Numbered from the stretch's first letter, positions 8,042 to 16,955 are shown. The stretch is 64,000 nucleotides of DNA from Reyranella sp. CPCC 100927 (GCF_007859315.1 NZ_VOHA01000026.1:1-64000), one strand, 5' to 3'. Numbers and translations are program-made. The notes: generated by a model not told the origin, from the letters alone.

Positions 8042-9562
8042 TTACGCGGCAGCAGCCACGCTTGAAGCATCAACCAGGCTCCTCACCTTGCGGCAGATGG
8101 CGAGCCAGTCCTCGAAGGCAATGTCCCAATCATTACCTGCCGTAACACCGGGGCGACGCAAATAACCAACGAACAGACCGCGATCGATCGACACAACCTC
8201 TCCGGCGCGACCGTCGGGGAAGCCCGCCGCATCCGCGGTGACGACTCTGGTGTGAAGAAGCTTGACCGGGCCGAACGTTTCGAGTGCCGCGTGAAGGGCG
8301 CGCAGGCCATCCATAGTCAGCGACTGACCTGTGAACACGAAAACCTTCCGCCCCTCCGCAAGGTCCGACAATAATTTGTCCTTCAGGTATGCAATCCGAC
8401 GACACAGCTTTTTGTAGAGAACGTCCGGGTCCTGTTGGCCCACGAAGAGAAACGTATGCATCGCCAGGCCCCACCGGCGATCCTGAATAAAGTATTCATT
8501 CATGAAGGGGACCATTTCGGTCGTGGCCGGCTCGCCCATATCCTGGAACTGGCTGGCCAGGGCCGTCAGCAGGCTGCCCAATTGAACGTTGTTGAAGCGC
8601 AACAAGCCGAGTGGTTCGGCGCCGAACCGGCGCTGCACCAAACCAAACTCACAATTTTCGCCAAGGCTCTCGAACCCCAGCAGAAGCGACCGCGCGTCCT
8701 CGTCTGCGACGACCTCAATTTTCTGTGGTGCCACCGGCCCGGCCGCTGCAGACGCGTCAGGCTCGCCAACTTTGCCGTCCGCGAGGGCGAGATCCCGGGC
8801 ATGCAGTGTGCGGCCATAATGCTCCCAGCCCATCTTGTCGCGGGGATATCGCCTGCGAAATTCGCTCCATAGCGCCAACGCCTCGTCCCAACGTTGTTGC
8901 GACGCAGTGCGCATCGCCTGCAACGCGAGGAACCCGCGATGACGGCGATGGCGCCGGGGTGCGGATTTCATAAATTGATCGAATTCATCGAAACGACTGA
9001 GAACAAAAAGTGTCTGCGCATACGCTGACATGGTTGATGCCGATGCGATCGGACGGTCGACCGCGCGCCGCCAGAGCCGTTCGCTCGCCGCCCAATCTCC
9101 CCGCATCTCCGCGATGCGAGCGGCTTCCCCGAGGACCGCCGCGTTGTTCGGGAACAGGCGCTGGGCTTCACCGATCACTTCTGACGCGTGGTCGAATTGC
9201 CCAAGCTCGCGGCTCAATCGCGCAATGCGACAGGGAATCCGTGGATTGCGACGCTTTTCCTTCCAGACTGCCATCCATCGTGCAAGAGCATCAGAAAGCC
9301 GGCCGTCTCTCTGAGCGTTCCAGGCATGATCGACGAGCAGTCCGTAGTGGGTCGGCTGAATGGAAAGCCCGAACTGCAGAACGACGTCCGCATCAGCTCG
9401 GCGATTCTGTTTGATCAGAACTCTTGCCGCGCCGCGAAGCCGGTAGGTGGCATACCACTTGCTCATCTGATCGCCGATGACCCGACGCCATGCTCCCTCC
9501 ACCATCGCAGAGCTTCGAGCCGGTATCGCGGCCAAGATATCGGCTGCGGACCAAGACTTCAT
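8042..9562 (-). CDS. TPR-repeat protein with C-terminal 'SLGENCEFG' domain
   Basis: A 506-residue protein without a signal peptide. The first about 270 residues are helical TPR-like repeats ('ALARWMAVWKEK', 'AAVLGEAARIAEMRGDWAASERLWRRAV', 'EALALWSEFRRRYP'). A low-complexity Ala/Pro linker leads to a C-terminal domain beginning 'GFESLGENCEFGLVQRRFGAEPLGLLRF', a Cys-containing motif of a group often annotated as DUF1796-type or papain-like cysteine peptidase-like; I infer this relation from memory of the motif. Such domains occur next to glycan-biosynthetic genes. It lies between the methyltransferase and the hotdog/SDR fusion on the same strand. Catalytic activity is unproven. Confidence 0.75.
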   Translation of the reverse strand: MKSWSAADILAAIPARSSAMVEGAWRRVIGDQMSKWYATYRLRGAARVLIKQNRRADADVVLQFGLSIQPTHYGLLVDHAWNAQRDGRLSDALARWMAVWKEKRRNPRIPCRIARLSRELGQFDHASEVIGEAQRLFPNNAAVLGEAARIAEMRGDWAASERLWRRAVDRPIASASTMSAYAQTLFVLSRFDEFDQFMKSAPRRHRRHRGFLALQAMRTASQQRWDEALALWSEFRRRYPRDKMGWEHYGRTLHARDLALADGKVGEPDASAAAGPVAPQKIEVVADEDARSLLLGFESLGENCEFGLVQRRFGAEPLGLLRFNNVQLGSLLTALASQFQDMGEPATTEMVPFMNEYFIQDRRWGLAMHTFLFVGQQDPDVLYKKLCRRIAYLKDKLLSDLAEGRKVFVFTGQSLTMDGLRALHAALETFGPVKLLHTRVVTADAAGFPDGRAGEVVSIDRGLFVGYLRRPGVTAGNDWDIAFEDWLAICRKVRSLVDASSVAAAA

Positions 9563-9718
9563 TCGACCGACCTACCCCCGAAAAATACCATGTCGCGCAA
9601 CGACACCAATCCTGTTCGCCTCTCTCACATCCCGCCCAGGATCTTGCCACCGCCAGCCAATTTGTTCTCTGGACGAGAAAAGAGCGGCAATTTTGCACTG
9701 TCTCCCTCAACGTTGCAA

Positions 9719-11203
9719 TCAGGTGGTCGACGTCGCGCGCGTCGCGACTTGGCCCGCCTGAATCTCCCGGATAATCGCGACCATCAGGTCGATCGGATCG
9801 GCCATCCTTTCCTCCACCAGAGAGGCCGTCTGATCCGTCGGCAGCCTGGGCAACCGGCGCATGACGATTCGACCCGATCTTTCGAAAGCCTGCATATCAG
9901 CGCACAAGAGCTCCCCCGCCGCCTTTGCCATGGCGTACTCCGTCATGTCGCGGGGGCGGGTGTCGACATATATCGATGACGGATAGAACATCGAAAAATC
10001 GGTTCCGTACTTTTGCCGGAGCGCAGCGTGCAGATCATAAAATCCTGACACATAGAACGCCAAAAACTCGTCCAAATACTTCTGCTGGAACAGCGACCGG
10101 CTTTGTCTAAAAATCTGCGGCGTTGCCATATAGTAAATCTGGTCCGGCATCCTCTCCAGGGATTGCAGCTGTCCATCAGCGGCAGCACGAACATCGTACC
10201 GCATGATCTCACAGCGGCCACCATGGCCCGCTATTTGCGCCTGTACTCCGTGGGCATCGGCTTCGCCGACAGAATAGGTCAGCGTGAGGTCTGCTCCGCC
10301 CACCGCAAGGATCTTGCCAATCAATTCGCCCAGCCCGCGCGTTCCGCCGATGACCAGTGCGGACGTGCCGCGAAATTCATCCCCAACCACCTTCGTTGCG
10401 ATCTCATCCATGGTTGGCTGTGACGTTGGCGGGGGCAACGCGTGGGCATCGAGAGAACCGTGCCATCCCGCTCCTGTAATGGCGAGTCGGACCAACCGAA
10501 AGCGCGGATCAGCGTGCGTGACGCTGAAATGCAGGCGATTGCCATCGGCGTTTGCGGGAGAGGTCGTGGCGAACTTGAGGCTGCGGTACATGGAATGGCG
10601 GCCGGGACAGATCATGCCAACAATGAAGCTTGAACACGCAAGCCCGGCAATTCTCTCTCCACCCAGTGCGCGCGCGGCGTAGGGAAAAAGCCGCACCACC
10701 GCCTCGGCCGGCGAAAAGAACGGCGCGCACCCCTGGTAATCGACCATGTCGTCAAAAGTCAGCGATATCGGTTCCCTGGGTTGAAACGCCTCTCCTCTGT
10801 CGCACGTCTCAGGGCTTGGCACCGGATGGCCAAAAACCAGACGTACGGTCACCGCCGTCCGCCCCTCACTCAACACGTCGAGACGTATGCCATCACGACT
10901 GCGATCGACCAGTACGGCGGACGTGCGCACGCCAAGATAAATCATCTTCTCAAATCTGACGCTGATCGAAGCGACAGCGGGAAGATCGGGAACCTGCTGA
11001 TACAGGCCATCGAGGGACCACAGCAGCGCGTGGATACCATGAACGACCGGCTGTCCGGCCAATGTTCGGCGGGCCGCCACGACATCCATGTGAATGGGGT
11101 TTCGGTCGCCCGAAGCGGCGGCAAACCGTTCCTGGTCAACAACGGTAAAAGACTTATCTGCGATCAGTGGCGCAGCCACACCATGCTCCGAACGAGACAC
11201 CAT
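9719..11203 (-). CDS. Double-hotdog (MaoC-like) dehydratase fused to SDR reductase
   Basis: A 494-residue fusion. Residues about 15-130 are a MaoC-type hotdog with the hydratase motif FAAASGDRNPIH (27-38; Asp33, His38). Residues about 145-255 look like a second hotdog half ('VGMICPGRHSMY', 195-206). Residues 280-494 are a short-chain dehydrogenase: nucleotide-binding GGTRGLG (286-292), Ser409/410, Tyr423 and Lys427 in YAMAK. The two chemistries, 3-ketoacyl reduction and 3-hydroxyacyl dehydration, would act in sequence on a thioester. Start: the ATG at 11203, with a GTG four codons upstream as alternative; no clear ribosome site. The nearby ACP and FkbH-like genes suggest an ACP-bound substrate. 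This domain order is unlike standard FabG or FabZ. Confidence 0.85.
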   Translation of the reverse strand: MVSRSEHGVAAPLIADKSFTVVDQERFAAASGDRNPIHMDVVAARRTLAGQPVVHGIHALLWSLDGLYQQVPDLPAVASISVRFEKMIYLGVRTSAVLVDRSRDGIRLDVLSEGRTAVTVRLVFGHPVPSPETCDRGEAFQPREPISLTFDDMVDYQGCAPFFSPAEAVVRLFPYAARALGGERIAGLACSSFIVGMICPGRHSMYRSLKFATTSPANADGNRLHFSVTHADPRFRLVRLAITGAGWHGSLDAHALPPPTSQPTMDEIATKVVGDEFRGTSALVIGGTRGLGELIGKILAVGGADLTLTYSVGEADAHGVQAQIAGHGGRCEIMRYDVRAAADGQLQSLERMPDQIYYMATPQIFRQSRSLFQQKYLDEFLAFYVSGFYDLHAALRQKYGTDFSMFYPSSIYVDTRPRDMTEYAMAKAAGELLCADMQAFERSGRIVMRRLPRLPTDQTASLVEERMADPIDLMVAIIREIQAGQVATRATSTT

Positions 11204-11254
11204 GAGACGGGGCACTATACGCCCCGACGGGCGCCTCCACCAACGGCTACGCTT

Positions 11255-12793
11255 TCACTCAAACCGCAGGTTATATGGTCGCAGGTCCATGAAATAGAAC
11301 GTGTAGGGCCGCCACTTCACCTGCTTGCGCACGGCGTAGAACTCGGCCGGCTGGTAGAGGACGGTGCCGGGCGCTTCGTCTTCCCAGGCGTCGAGCATGC
11401 GGGCGAAGAATGCGCGGCGGCGGGCTGGATCGGTCTCGCCCTCAAGAGCCGTACCGGCAGCATTGAAGGCCGCCACCGAGGTCCACGCCTTGCGGCCCTG
11501 CAGTGGACCGCCCGGCCCCCAGGTGAGCCACAGCGCGCCCGCCGGGTCGGGCAGTCGCGTCGAGTTCGACCAGTTGCCGACCTGCGCGCCGGATGCCTGC
11601 ATCTGGCTGAAATTCTCGACCACCTGCAGGTCGGCGTTGATGCCGACGGCCTTCCACATCTCGATCATCACCTGCGCCGCTTTCAGCGCATTGGTGTAGT
11701 AGTGCGGCATGGTGCGGTAGGTGATCTTCTCGCCCTTGTAAGCGGCCTCCTTCAACAGCCGCCTGGCCTCGGCCGGATCGTACCGCGTCTGGCGGTCGGG
11801 CAGGTACATGGCGCCAAATTCCGGGAAGTTGTGGCTGCGCGGCACCACGGCAGTGCCATCCCACAGCGTGTCGACCAGCAGCTGCCGGTCAATGGCCAGC
11901 GCAAGCGCCTGGCGGATGCGCTTATCGCCCATCGCCACGCCGCGCTCGTCGAACGTCAGCATGTGGACGTTGGCCAACACCACCGAGCGCACCTCGACCT
12001 CGGGCTTGCGTTTGAGGATGCCGACCTGGTCCGGTGGCACGTTGGTGATCATGTCGACATCGCCGCTCTGCAACGCGGCGATGCGCCCGGCCAGCTCCGG
12101 GATCTTGCGAAACGTCACGGCGCGCGCCGTCGGCTTGCCGTCCCAGTAGTCGTCGAAGGCGTCGAGCACGATGCGGTCATCGGTGCGCAATTCGCGCACC
12201 TTGTAGGGTCCCGTCCCCACCGGCGCCCGCGAGAAGCCATCAAAGCCCAGCGCCTCGTAGGCGCGCTTGTTGACGATCCAGGCGCACCACGACGCCAGCC
12301 GCTGCTCCAGCAGCACGTCGGGTACCCGCGTGCGGAATCGCACGGTATGGGGATCGATGGCCTCGACCGATTCCAGGGACGGAAAGTAGGTCCTGGCTTC
12401 CGGCATCCAAGGCTTGTCGCCGAACATGCGCTGCGAGGTGAACGTGTAGACGACGTCATCGGCGGTGAACACATCGCCGTTGTGGAAGCGCACGTCGGGT
12501 CGCAGGCTGACGATCAATTCCTGCGGGCTGACGCGGGTCCAGCTTTTGGCGAGACCGGGTACCAACGCAGCCCCGCCGCCGTCAGGCGCGCTCAGGAAGT
12601 CGCGCCGGATCAGGGTGTCGAAGATCGAATACGTGACGCGCGTGCCGACGTTGCTGAGCTCGCGCGCCGGCTCAAGCGTTGGTGGCAGGTCGGCGACACC
12701 GATGGTCAAGGTTGGGCGCGGATCGGCCGCGGCGGTGGTGCCGAACACGGCCGCCATGAGCAGCACACAGGCGGTCATCAAGGTTCGCAGCAT
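11255..12793 (-). CDS. ABC transporter substrate-binding protein, family 5 (downstream copy)
   Basis: Periplasmic oligopeptide/dipeptide-type binding protein of 512 residues (SBP_bac_5). The signal peptide is MLRTLMTACVLLMAAVFG followed by TTAAA-D. Family features include 'SNVGTRVTYSIFDTLIRRDF', 'DVRFHNGDVFTADDVVYTF', 'APVGTGPYKVRELRTDDRIVLDAFDDYWDGKP' and 'DKRIRQALALAIDRQLLVDTLW'. The ATG at 12793 has GGAG six bases upstream; the open frame continues upstream only as a shadow of the permease. It is the last gene of the opp-like operon and a paralog of the binding protein at 16956-18590, so the importer may use two receptors of different specificity. The substrate could be a peptide or another amphipathic solute. 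Confidence 0.9.
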   Translation of the reverse strand: MLRTLMTACVLLMAAVFGTTAAADPRPTLTIGVADLPPTLEPARELSNVGTRVTYSIFDTLIRRDFLSAPDGGGAALVPGLAKSWTRVSPQELIVSLRPDVRFHNGDVFTADDVVYTFTSQRMFGDKPWMPEARTYFPSLESVEAIDPHTVRFRTRVPDVLLEQRLASWCAWIVNKRAYEALGFDGFSRAPVGTGPYKVRELRTDDRIVLDAFDDYWDGKPTARAVTFRKIPELAGRIAALQSGDVDMITNVPPDQVGILKRKPEVEVRSVVLANVHMLTFDERGVAMGDKRIRQALALAIDRQLLVDTLWDGTAVVPRSHNFPEFGAMYLPDRQTRYDPAEARRLLKEAAYKGEKITYRTMPHYYTNALKAAQVMIEMWKAVGINADLQVVENFSQMQASGAQVGNWSNSTRLPDPAGALWLTWGPGGPLQGRKAWTSVAAFNAAGTALEGETDPARRRAFFARMLDAWEDEAPGTVLYQPAEFYAVRKQVKWRPYTFYFMDLRPYNLRFE

Positions 12794-12834
12794 GCTTGTC
12801 TCCGCGTTTTTCCTCCCCACCGCGTGAGCGAGGG

Positions 12835-13746
12835 CTATCGCAGCGTGGGATCCAGCCGATCGCGCAGCCAGTCGCCGACCAGGCTGATCGACAGGGTCGT
12901 GAGGATGATCACCGTTGCCGGCGCCAGCAGGATCCACGATGCGCGCTCGATGTACTCGCGGCCGTAGCCCACCATGTTGCCGAGGCTGGTGAGCGGCGGC
13001 TGCACGCCGAGCCCGAGGAACGAGAGACCGGCCTCCAGCAGGATGATCTCGGGGAAGCTCAACGTCACCGTCACGATCAGGGTGCTGGCGATGTTGGGCA
13101 GGATGTGCCGGCCGTAGACGCGCCACGGCGAGGCGCCGAGCTGGCGGATGGCCGCGGCGTAGCTCTGCTCGCCGGCGGCGATCGCAAGCCCGCGTGCGAT
13201 ACGGGCATAGCGCTCCCAGCCGTGCAGGCCCATCAGGCAGATGAACAGGGTGAGGCTGTTGCCGAAGAAGGCCAGTACCGCCAGCGCGATGATCATGAAC
13301 GGCATCGAGGCCTGGAAGTCGATCAGCATCAGCACGACTTCCTCGACGACACGGCGAAAGTGCGCCGCCACGAAGCCCAGCAAGGTGCCGATCACCGCCC
13401 CGATCGCGGTGGCGGCGAAGGCGATCAGCAGGCTGGTGCGGATCGAGTAGATCAGGCGGCTGAGCACATCGCGGCCCAGCTCATCGGTGCCCAGCAGGTG
13501 CGCCGTCGTGCCGCCGAACAGCCAGGGCGGCGCCAGGCGGGCGCGCAGGTCCATGCGGACATAGTCGTAGGGCGCCAGCAGCTCGGCGCCCAAGGCCACC
13601 ACCAGCATGGTGGCGATCCAGGCCATGCCCGCCACCACCAGCGGCGGATAGGCCTCGAGGAAGCGGCGCAAGCGTCCTGCCCTAGCCGGCGTATCGGCCG
13701 CCGGCGTGGCAAGAGGGCGAATGTCGCTCAAGTCGATCTGTGCCAC
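12835..13746 (-). CDS. Oligopeptide-type ABC transporter permease (DppC/OppC family)
   Basis: Inner-membrane permease of 303 residues. It has the OppC-type N-terminal domain, with the first membrane helix around residues 35-55, then 'LLGTDELGRDVLSRLIYSIRTSLLIA', the family signature. The EAA loop is 'YAAAIRQLGASPWRVYGRHILPN', followed by 'EAGLSFLGLGVQPP'. It starts with GTG at 13746; GAGG lies five bases upstream inside the 3' end of the partner permease, seven bases away. It pairs with the DppB-like permease to form the channel for the two upstream ATPases. Confidence 0.9.
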   Translation of the reverse strand: MAQIDLSDIRPLATPAADTPARAGRLRRFLEAYPPLVVAGMAWIATMLVVALGAELLAPYDYVRMDLRARLAPPWLFGGTTAHLLGTDELGRDVLSRLIYSIRTSLLIAFAATAIGAVIGTLLGFVAAHFRRVVEEVVLMLIDFQASMPFMIIALAVLAFFGNSLTLFICLMGLHGWERYARIARGLAIAAGEQSYAAAIRQLGASPWRVYGRHILPNIASTLIVTVTLSFPEIILLEAGLSFLGLGVQPPLTSLGNMVGYGREYIERASWILLAPATVIILTTLSISLVGDWLRDRLDPTLR

Positions 13747-13753
13747 GTCAGCC

Positions 13754-14692
13754 TCACGTCGAGCGGTTGCTGCCGCCCGACGTGCGCAGGCGCGGGTCGA
13801 TCCAGCCGTAGAGCAGGTCGACGGTGAAATTGGCCGTCACCATGCAGGCCGCGACCAGCAGCAGGATGCACTGCACGATCGCAAGGTCGCGGTTGGCGAC
13901 GGCGACGACCAGCATGCGGCCGACACCCGGCCACGAGAACACGCTCTCCACCACCACGGCACCGGCGATCAACGTGCCGACCATGAAGCCGATCACCGTC
14001 ACAGTGGGGATCGCCGCGTTGGGCAGCGCGTGGCGCCACACCACGCGGTGCCACGGCACACCCTTGGCCATGGCCGCCCGCACATAGGGCTGTCCCAGCA
14101 CTTCGAGCATGGCCGAGCGCGTGAAGCGAGCGATGACCGCGGCACCGGCAGCACCCAGGGTGACGACCGGCAGGATCGCGTGGCGCCAGGTGTCGCTGCC
14201 GCCGCTGGGCAGCCAGTTCAGCCGTACGGCAAAGATCAGCACCAGGATCAGTCCCAGCACAAAGCTCGGCACGGCGTGGCCCGCCACCGACGCCACCATG
14301 AGGGCGCGATCGCCGAACGAATTGCGGTGCAGCGCGGCATAGATGCCGGCGGGGATACCGATCGCGAGCTTGACGAGAAACGCCGGCACCGTGATCGCCA
14401 GGGTCTGCGGCACCCGCTCCAGCACCAGGTCGAGCGCCGGCCGGCCATCGCGCATGGAGCGGCCGAGCGTGCCTTCGAAGATGTTGAGGAAGTAGCGCAG
14501 ATACTGCTCCCAGATCGGCTGATCCAGGCCCCAGGCGCGGCGGAACGCCTCGATCGCTTCCGGCGGCGCATCGGCCGACATGATCAGCAGCGCCGGGTCG
14601 CCCGACAGGCGCAAGATCGCGAACGCGAACGTCACCACGAAGATGATGGTGAGCAGCGCGCGCAGCGACTTGGTCGACAGGTAGCGGATCAT
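13754..14692 (-). CDS. Oligopeptide-type ABC transporter permease (DppB/OppB family)
   Basis: Inner-membrane permease of 312 residues. The N-terminus 'MIRYLSTKSLRALLTIIFVVTFAFAILRLSGDPA' is the first membrane helix plus the DppB signature. The EAA loop is 'YVRAAMAKGVPWHRVVWRHALPNAAIPTV', and 'AGAVVVESVFSWPGVGRML' is typical of DppB. Start ATG with AGGAGG four bases upstream. It is separated from the upstream ATPase gene by a 116-base gap containing a palindromic repeat, which could attenuate transcription between the ATPase and permease parts of the operon. Confidence 0.92.
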   Translation of the reverse strand: MIRYLSTKSLRALLTIIFVVTFAFAILRLSGDPALLIMSADAPPEAIEAFRRAWGLDQPIWEQYLRYFLNIFEGTLGRSMRDGRPALDLVLERVPQTLAITVPAFLVKLAIGIPAGIYAALHRNSFGDRALMVASVAGHAVPSFVLGLILVLIFAVRLNWLPSGGSDTWRHAILPVVTLGAAGAAVIARFTRSAMLEVLGQPYVRAAMAKGVPWHRVVWRHALPNAAIPTVTVIGFMVGTLIAGAVVVESVFSWPGVGRMLVVAVANRDLAIVQCILLLVAACMVTANFTVDLLYGWIDPRLRTSGGSNRST

Positions 14693-14700
14693 GACACCTC

Positions 14701-14775
14701 CTGGGAGCGTGGGCGTCCCGCCCGCTCTTCTCTCGGCGCTGCGCGCCGATGCGGGCGGGACGCCCGCGCTCCCAG
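14701..14775. repeat. Palindromic repeat, intergenic copy (GGGCGTCCCGCCCGC type)
   Basis: Two 25-base arms at 14701-14725 and 14751-14775 are complementary except for one position, around a loop that itself forms a small stem. The same arm sequence forms the element inside the neighbouring ATPase gene (15810-15866). It lies directly before the DppB-like start, and its last bases supply part of the ribosome site region. Confidence 0.8.
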
Positions 14776-14808
14776 GTGTTCTCGGCCAAAACTCATGGCG
14801 TCACTCCC

Positions 14809-15891
14809 CTACGCCGCTTCCGTCGCGGGCAACCCCGCATCCCCGTGCGCCAGGTGGCAGGCGACGCGGTGGCCGTCGGGCAGCGCGCGCAGTTCAGGCG
14901 TCTGCGTACGGCAGGCCGGCATCGCCACGGGACAGCGTGTGTGGAAGGCGCAACCGGTGGGCACGTCGACGGGATTGGGCGGGTCGCCCGACAGCAGCAG
15001 GCGCTGGCGTGCGCGCGCGGGCGATGCGACCGGGATCGCCGAGACCAGCGCGCGCGTATAGGGATGCTCGGGCTGTCGGAACAGCCGATCTGGCGTACCG
15101 TGCTCGACGATGCGGCCGAGATACATCACCGCCACCGCGTGGCTGATCTGGCGCACGACCTTCAGGTCATGGCTGATGAAGAGGTAGGCGACGTTGAAGC
15201 GCTCCTGCAGGTCGATCAGCAGGTTGATCACCTGGGCCTGGATCGACACATCCAGCGCCGCGATCGGCTCGTCGCAGGCAATGAGCTGCGGCTTCAGAAT
15301 CAACGCCCGCGCCAGCACCACGCGCTGGCGCTGGCCGCCTGACAGCTCGTGCGGATAGCGGTCGAACACATGCGGCTTCAGGCCCACTGCGTCGAGCAGC
15401 GCCATGCCCTGGGCGCGCTGCTCGGCGGGGCTGCCGATGCCGTGGATCTCCAGCGGCTCGATGATCTGGCGGCCGACCGCGATGCGCCGGTCGAGCGCGC
15501 CCATGGTGTCCTGGAACACCAGCTGCAGGCGCTGGCGCTGCAGGCGCCAGGCCGCATCGTATGTCGCACCGACCGGCTCGCCGGCGAAGCGCACGGCGCC
15601 GCCGCTCAGCGGCAGCAGTCCCAGCGCCAGGCGCGCCGTGGTCGACTTGCCGCAACCGCTCTCGCCGACCAGGCTCAAGGTGCGACCCGGCGCCACCTGG
15701 AACGAGACGCCGTCGACGGCCTTGAGCGTGGCACTGGCGCCGAACCAGCCGCTCCGGCGCACGCGGAAATGTCGGCGGATGTTGTCGGCTTCGAGGAGCG
15801 GGGTCTTTCCTGGGAGCGCGGGCGTCCCGCCCGCATCATGAGCGGGCGAGACGCCCGCGCTCCCAGCAGTCTCAAGTCCTGTCTCCATCAT
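14809..15891 (-). CDS. Oligopeptide-type ABC transporter ATPase (DppF/OppF family) with repeat-derived N-terminal insert
   Basis: ATPase subunit of 360 residues from the ATG at 15891, which overlaps the OppD-like stop as ATGA. Walker A is GESGCGKST, the signature is LSGGQRQR, and Walker B is 'LIACDEPIAALD'; the C-terminal oligopeptide_HPY domain has 'PVDVPTGCAFHTRCPVAMPACR'. Residues about 9-28 (GSAGVSPAHDAGGTPALPG) are encoded by a 57-base palindromic repeat inserted in frame between the start and the usual N-terminus 'LLEADNIRRHF'. The ABC core is intact, so the insert is probably tolerated. An alternative reading would be that translation starts after the insert, but no good start with a ribosome site is there. 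Confidence 0.9.
   Translation of the reverse strand: MMETGLETAGSAGVSPAHDAGGTPALPGKTPLLEADNIRRHFRVRRSGWFGASATLKAVDGVSFQVAPGRTLSLVGESGCGKSTTARLALGLLPLSGGAVRFAGEPVGATYDAAWRLQRQRLQLVFQDTMGALDRRIAVGRQIIEPLEIHGIGSPAEQRAQGMALLDAVGLKPHVFDRYPHELSGGQRQRVVLARALILKPQLIACDEPIAALDVSIQAQVINLLIDLQERFNVAYLFISHDLKVVRQISHAVAVMYLGRIVEHGTPDRLFRQPEHPYTRALVSAIPVASPARARQRLLLSGDPPNPVDVPTGCAFHTRCPVAMPACRTQTPELRALPDGHRVACHLAHGDAGLPATEAA
15810..15866. repeat. Palindromic repeat inside the OppF-like coding region
   Basis: Two 25-base arms (15810-15834 and 15842-15866), with one mismatch, flank a seven-base loop. The length of 57 bases is a multiple of three, so the frame is kept. The arms match the intergenic copy at 14701-14775, which shows this is a mobile or amplified element rather than native coding sequence. 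Confidence 0.85.
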
Positions 15892-16895
15892 GCCACCTCG
15901 CGCAGGCGGGTGCCTTGCGGTGCCTGGTCCGAGACCAGTGCGCCGAAGCGAACACACGCAGCACTATGGCCGGCGGCGACGCGGCGCGGCGTCGGCATTG
16001 ATGTACGGCACTCGCCGCGTGCGTGCAGGCAGCGCGGCTCGAAGGCGCAACCCGGCGGCAGGTTCCACGGCTCCGGCACGCTGCCGGGGATCGGCTCGAG
16101 CCGGCGCACCGGCCCTTCCATCTCAGGCAGCGCCGCCAGCAGGCCACGGGTGTAGGGATGCGCCGGGTGCGCGAACAGGTCGGCCACCGTCGCGGTCTCG
16201 ACGATGCGGCCGCAGTACATCACCGCGATGCGCTGGCAGTTTTCGGCCACGACACCGAGATCGTGCGAGATCAGCACCAGCGCCATGCCGCCATCGTCCC
16301 GCAGGCTGCGCAGCAGATCGAGAATCTGTGCCTGGATGGTGGCATCGAGCGCCGTGGTGGGCTCGTCGGCAATCAGCACATCGGGCTCGCCGGCGAGAGC
16401 CATGGCGATCATCACGCGCTGGTTCATGCCGCCGGAGAGCTGGTGCGGATAGTCGTTGAGCCGCTGGGCGGCGTTGGCGATGCCGACGCGATCGAGCAGT
16501 CGGCGCGCTTCGGTCCACGCCGACCGATCGTTCATGCCGCGATGGAGCACCAGTGCCTCGGCGAGCTGGGTGCCGATGCGGTGGACGGGATTGAGCGAGC
16601 TGGTCGGGTCCTGGAAGATCATGGCGATGCGCCGCCCCCGCACGCGCTCGAGCTGGCGCGCATCAGCGCCCAGCAGCGGCATCCCTTCCAGGCGCACGTC
16701 ACCTTGCACGCGGGCGCGCGGCCCCAGCAGGCCGAGCGCCGCCAACCATGTGACGCTCTTGCCGCAGCCGCTCTCGCCCACCAGGCCCAGCGACTCGCCG
16801 CGCTCGAGCGCCAGGTCAATCCCATGCAGCGCCCGCACGACGCGCTTGCCGGTGTCGAAGTCGACAACAAGGTCGCGGATTTCGATCAGGGGCAT
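15888..16895 (-). CDS. Oligopeptide-type ABC transporter ATPase (DppD/OppD family)
   Basis: ATPase subunit of 335 residues. Walker A is GESGCGKS (about 39-46), the signature is LSGGMNQR, and Walker B is '[12 protein letters not shown]'. '[20 protein letters not shown]' is the typical OppD Q-loop region. The C-terminal HPY-type domain has '[18 protein letters not shown]'. Start ATG with GAGGAGG six bases upstream. It is followed with a four-base overlap by the OppF-like ATPase, so the two form the usual heterodimer. The binding-protein gene lies upstream across a 60-base gap holding a perfect palindrome. Confidence 0.92.
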   Translation of the reverse strand: MPLIEIRDLVVDFDTGKRVVRALHGIDLALERGESLGLVGESGCGKSVTWLAALGLLGPRARVQGDVRLEGMPLLGADARQLERVRGRRIAMIFQDPTSSLNPVHRIGTQLAEALVLHRGMNDRSAWTEARRLLDRVGIANAAQRLNDYPHQLSGGMNQRVMIAMALAGEPDVLIADEPTTALDATIQAQILDLLRSLRDDGGMALVLISHDLGVVAENCQRIAVMYCGRIVETATVADLFAHPAHPYTRGLLAALPEMEGPVRRLEPIPGSVPEPWNLPPGCAFEPRCLHARGECRTSMPTPRRVAAGHSAACVRFGALVSDQAPQGTRLREVA

Positions 16896-16915
16896 GTGGG
16901 GCCTCCTCGATGTTT

Positions 16916-16941
16916 ACCTTCCCCCGCTTGCGGGGGAAGGT
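16916..16941. repeat. Perfect 12-bp-arm palindrome between binding protein and ATPase genes
   Basis: The arms ACCTTCCCCCGC and GCGGGGGAAGGT surround TT. They are identical to the arms at 67-92. Located between the abundant binding-protein gene and the ATPase genes, it could stabilise the upstream mRNA end or partly terminate transcription, as palindromes in such positions often do. Confidence 0.75.
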
Positions 16942-16955
16942 ATCAACAGCGCACA

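Noticed and set aside
10781-12967. A 728-codon plus-strand open frame
   Set aside because: Antisense to the hotdog/SDR fusion, the family 5 binding protein and the permease; composition is typical of a shadow frame.
15167-15655. Minus-strand frame inside the OppF-like gene
   Set aside because: Alternative frame of a gene with clear Walker motifs; no support.
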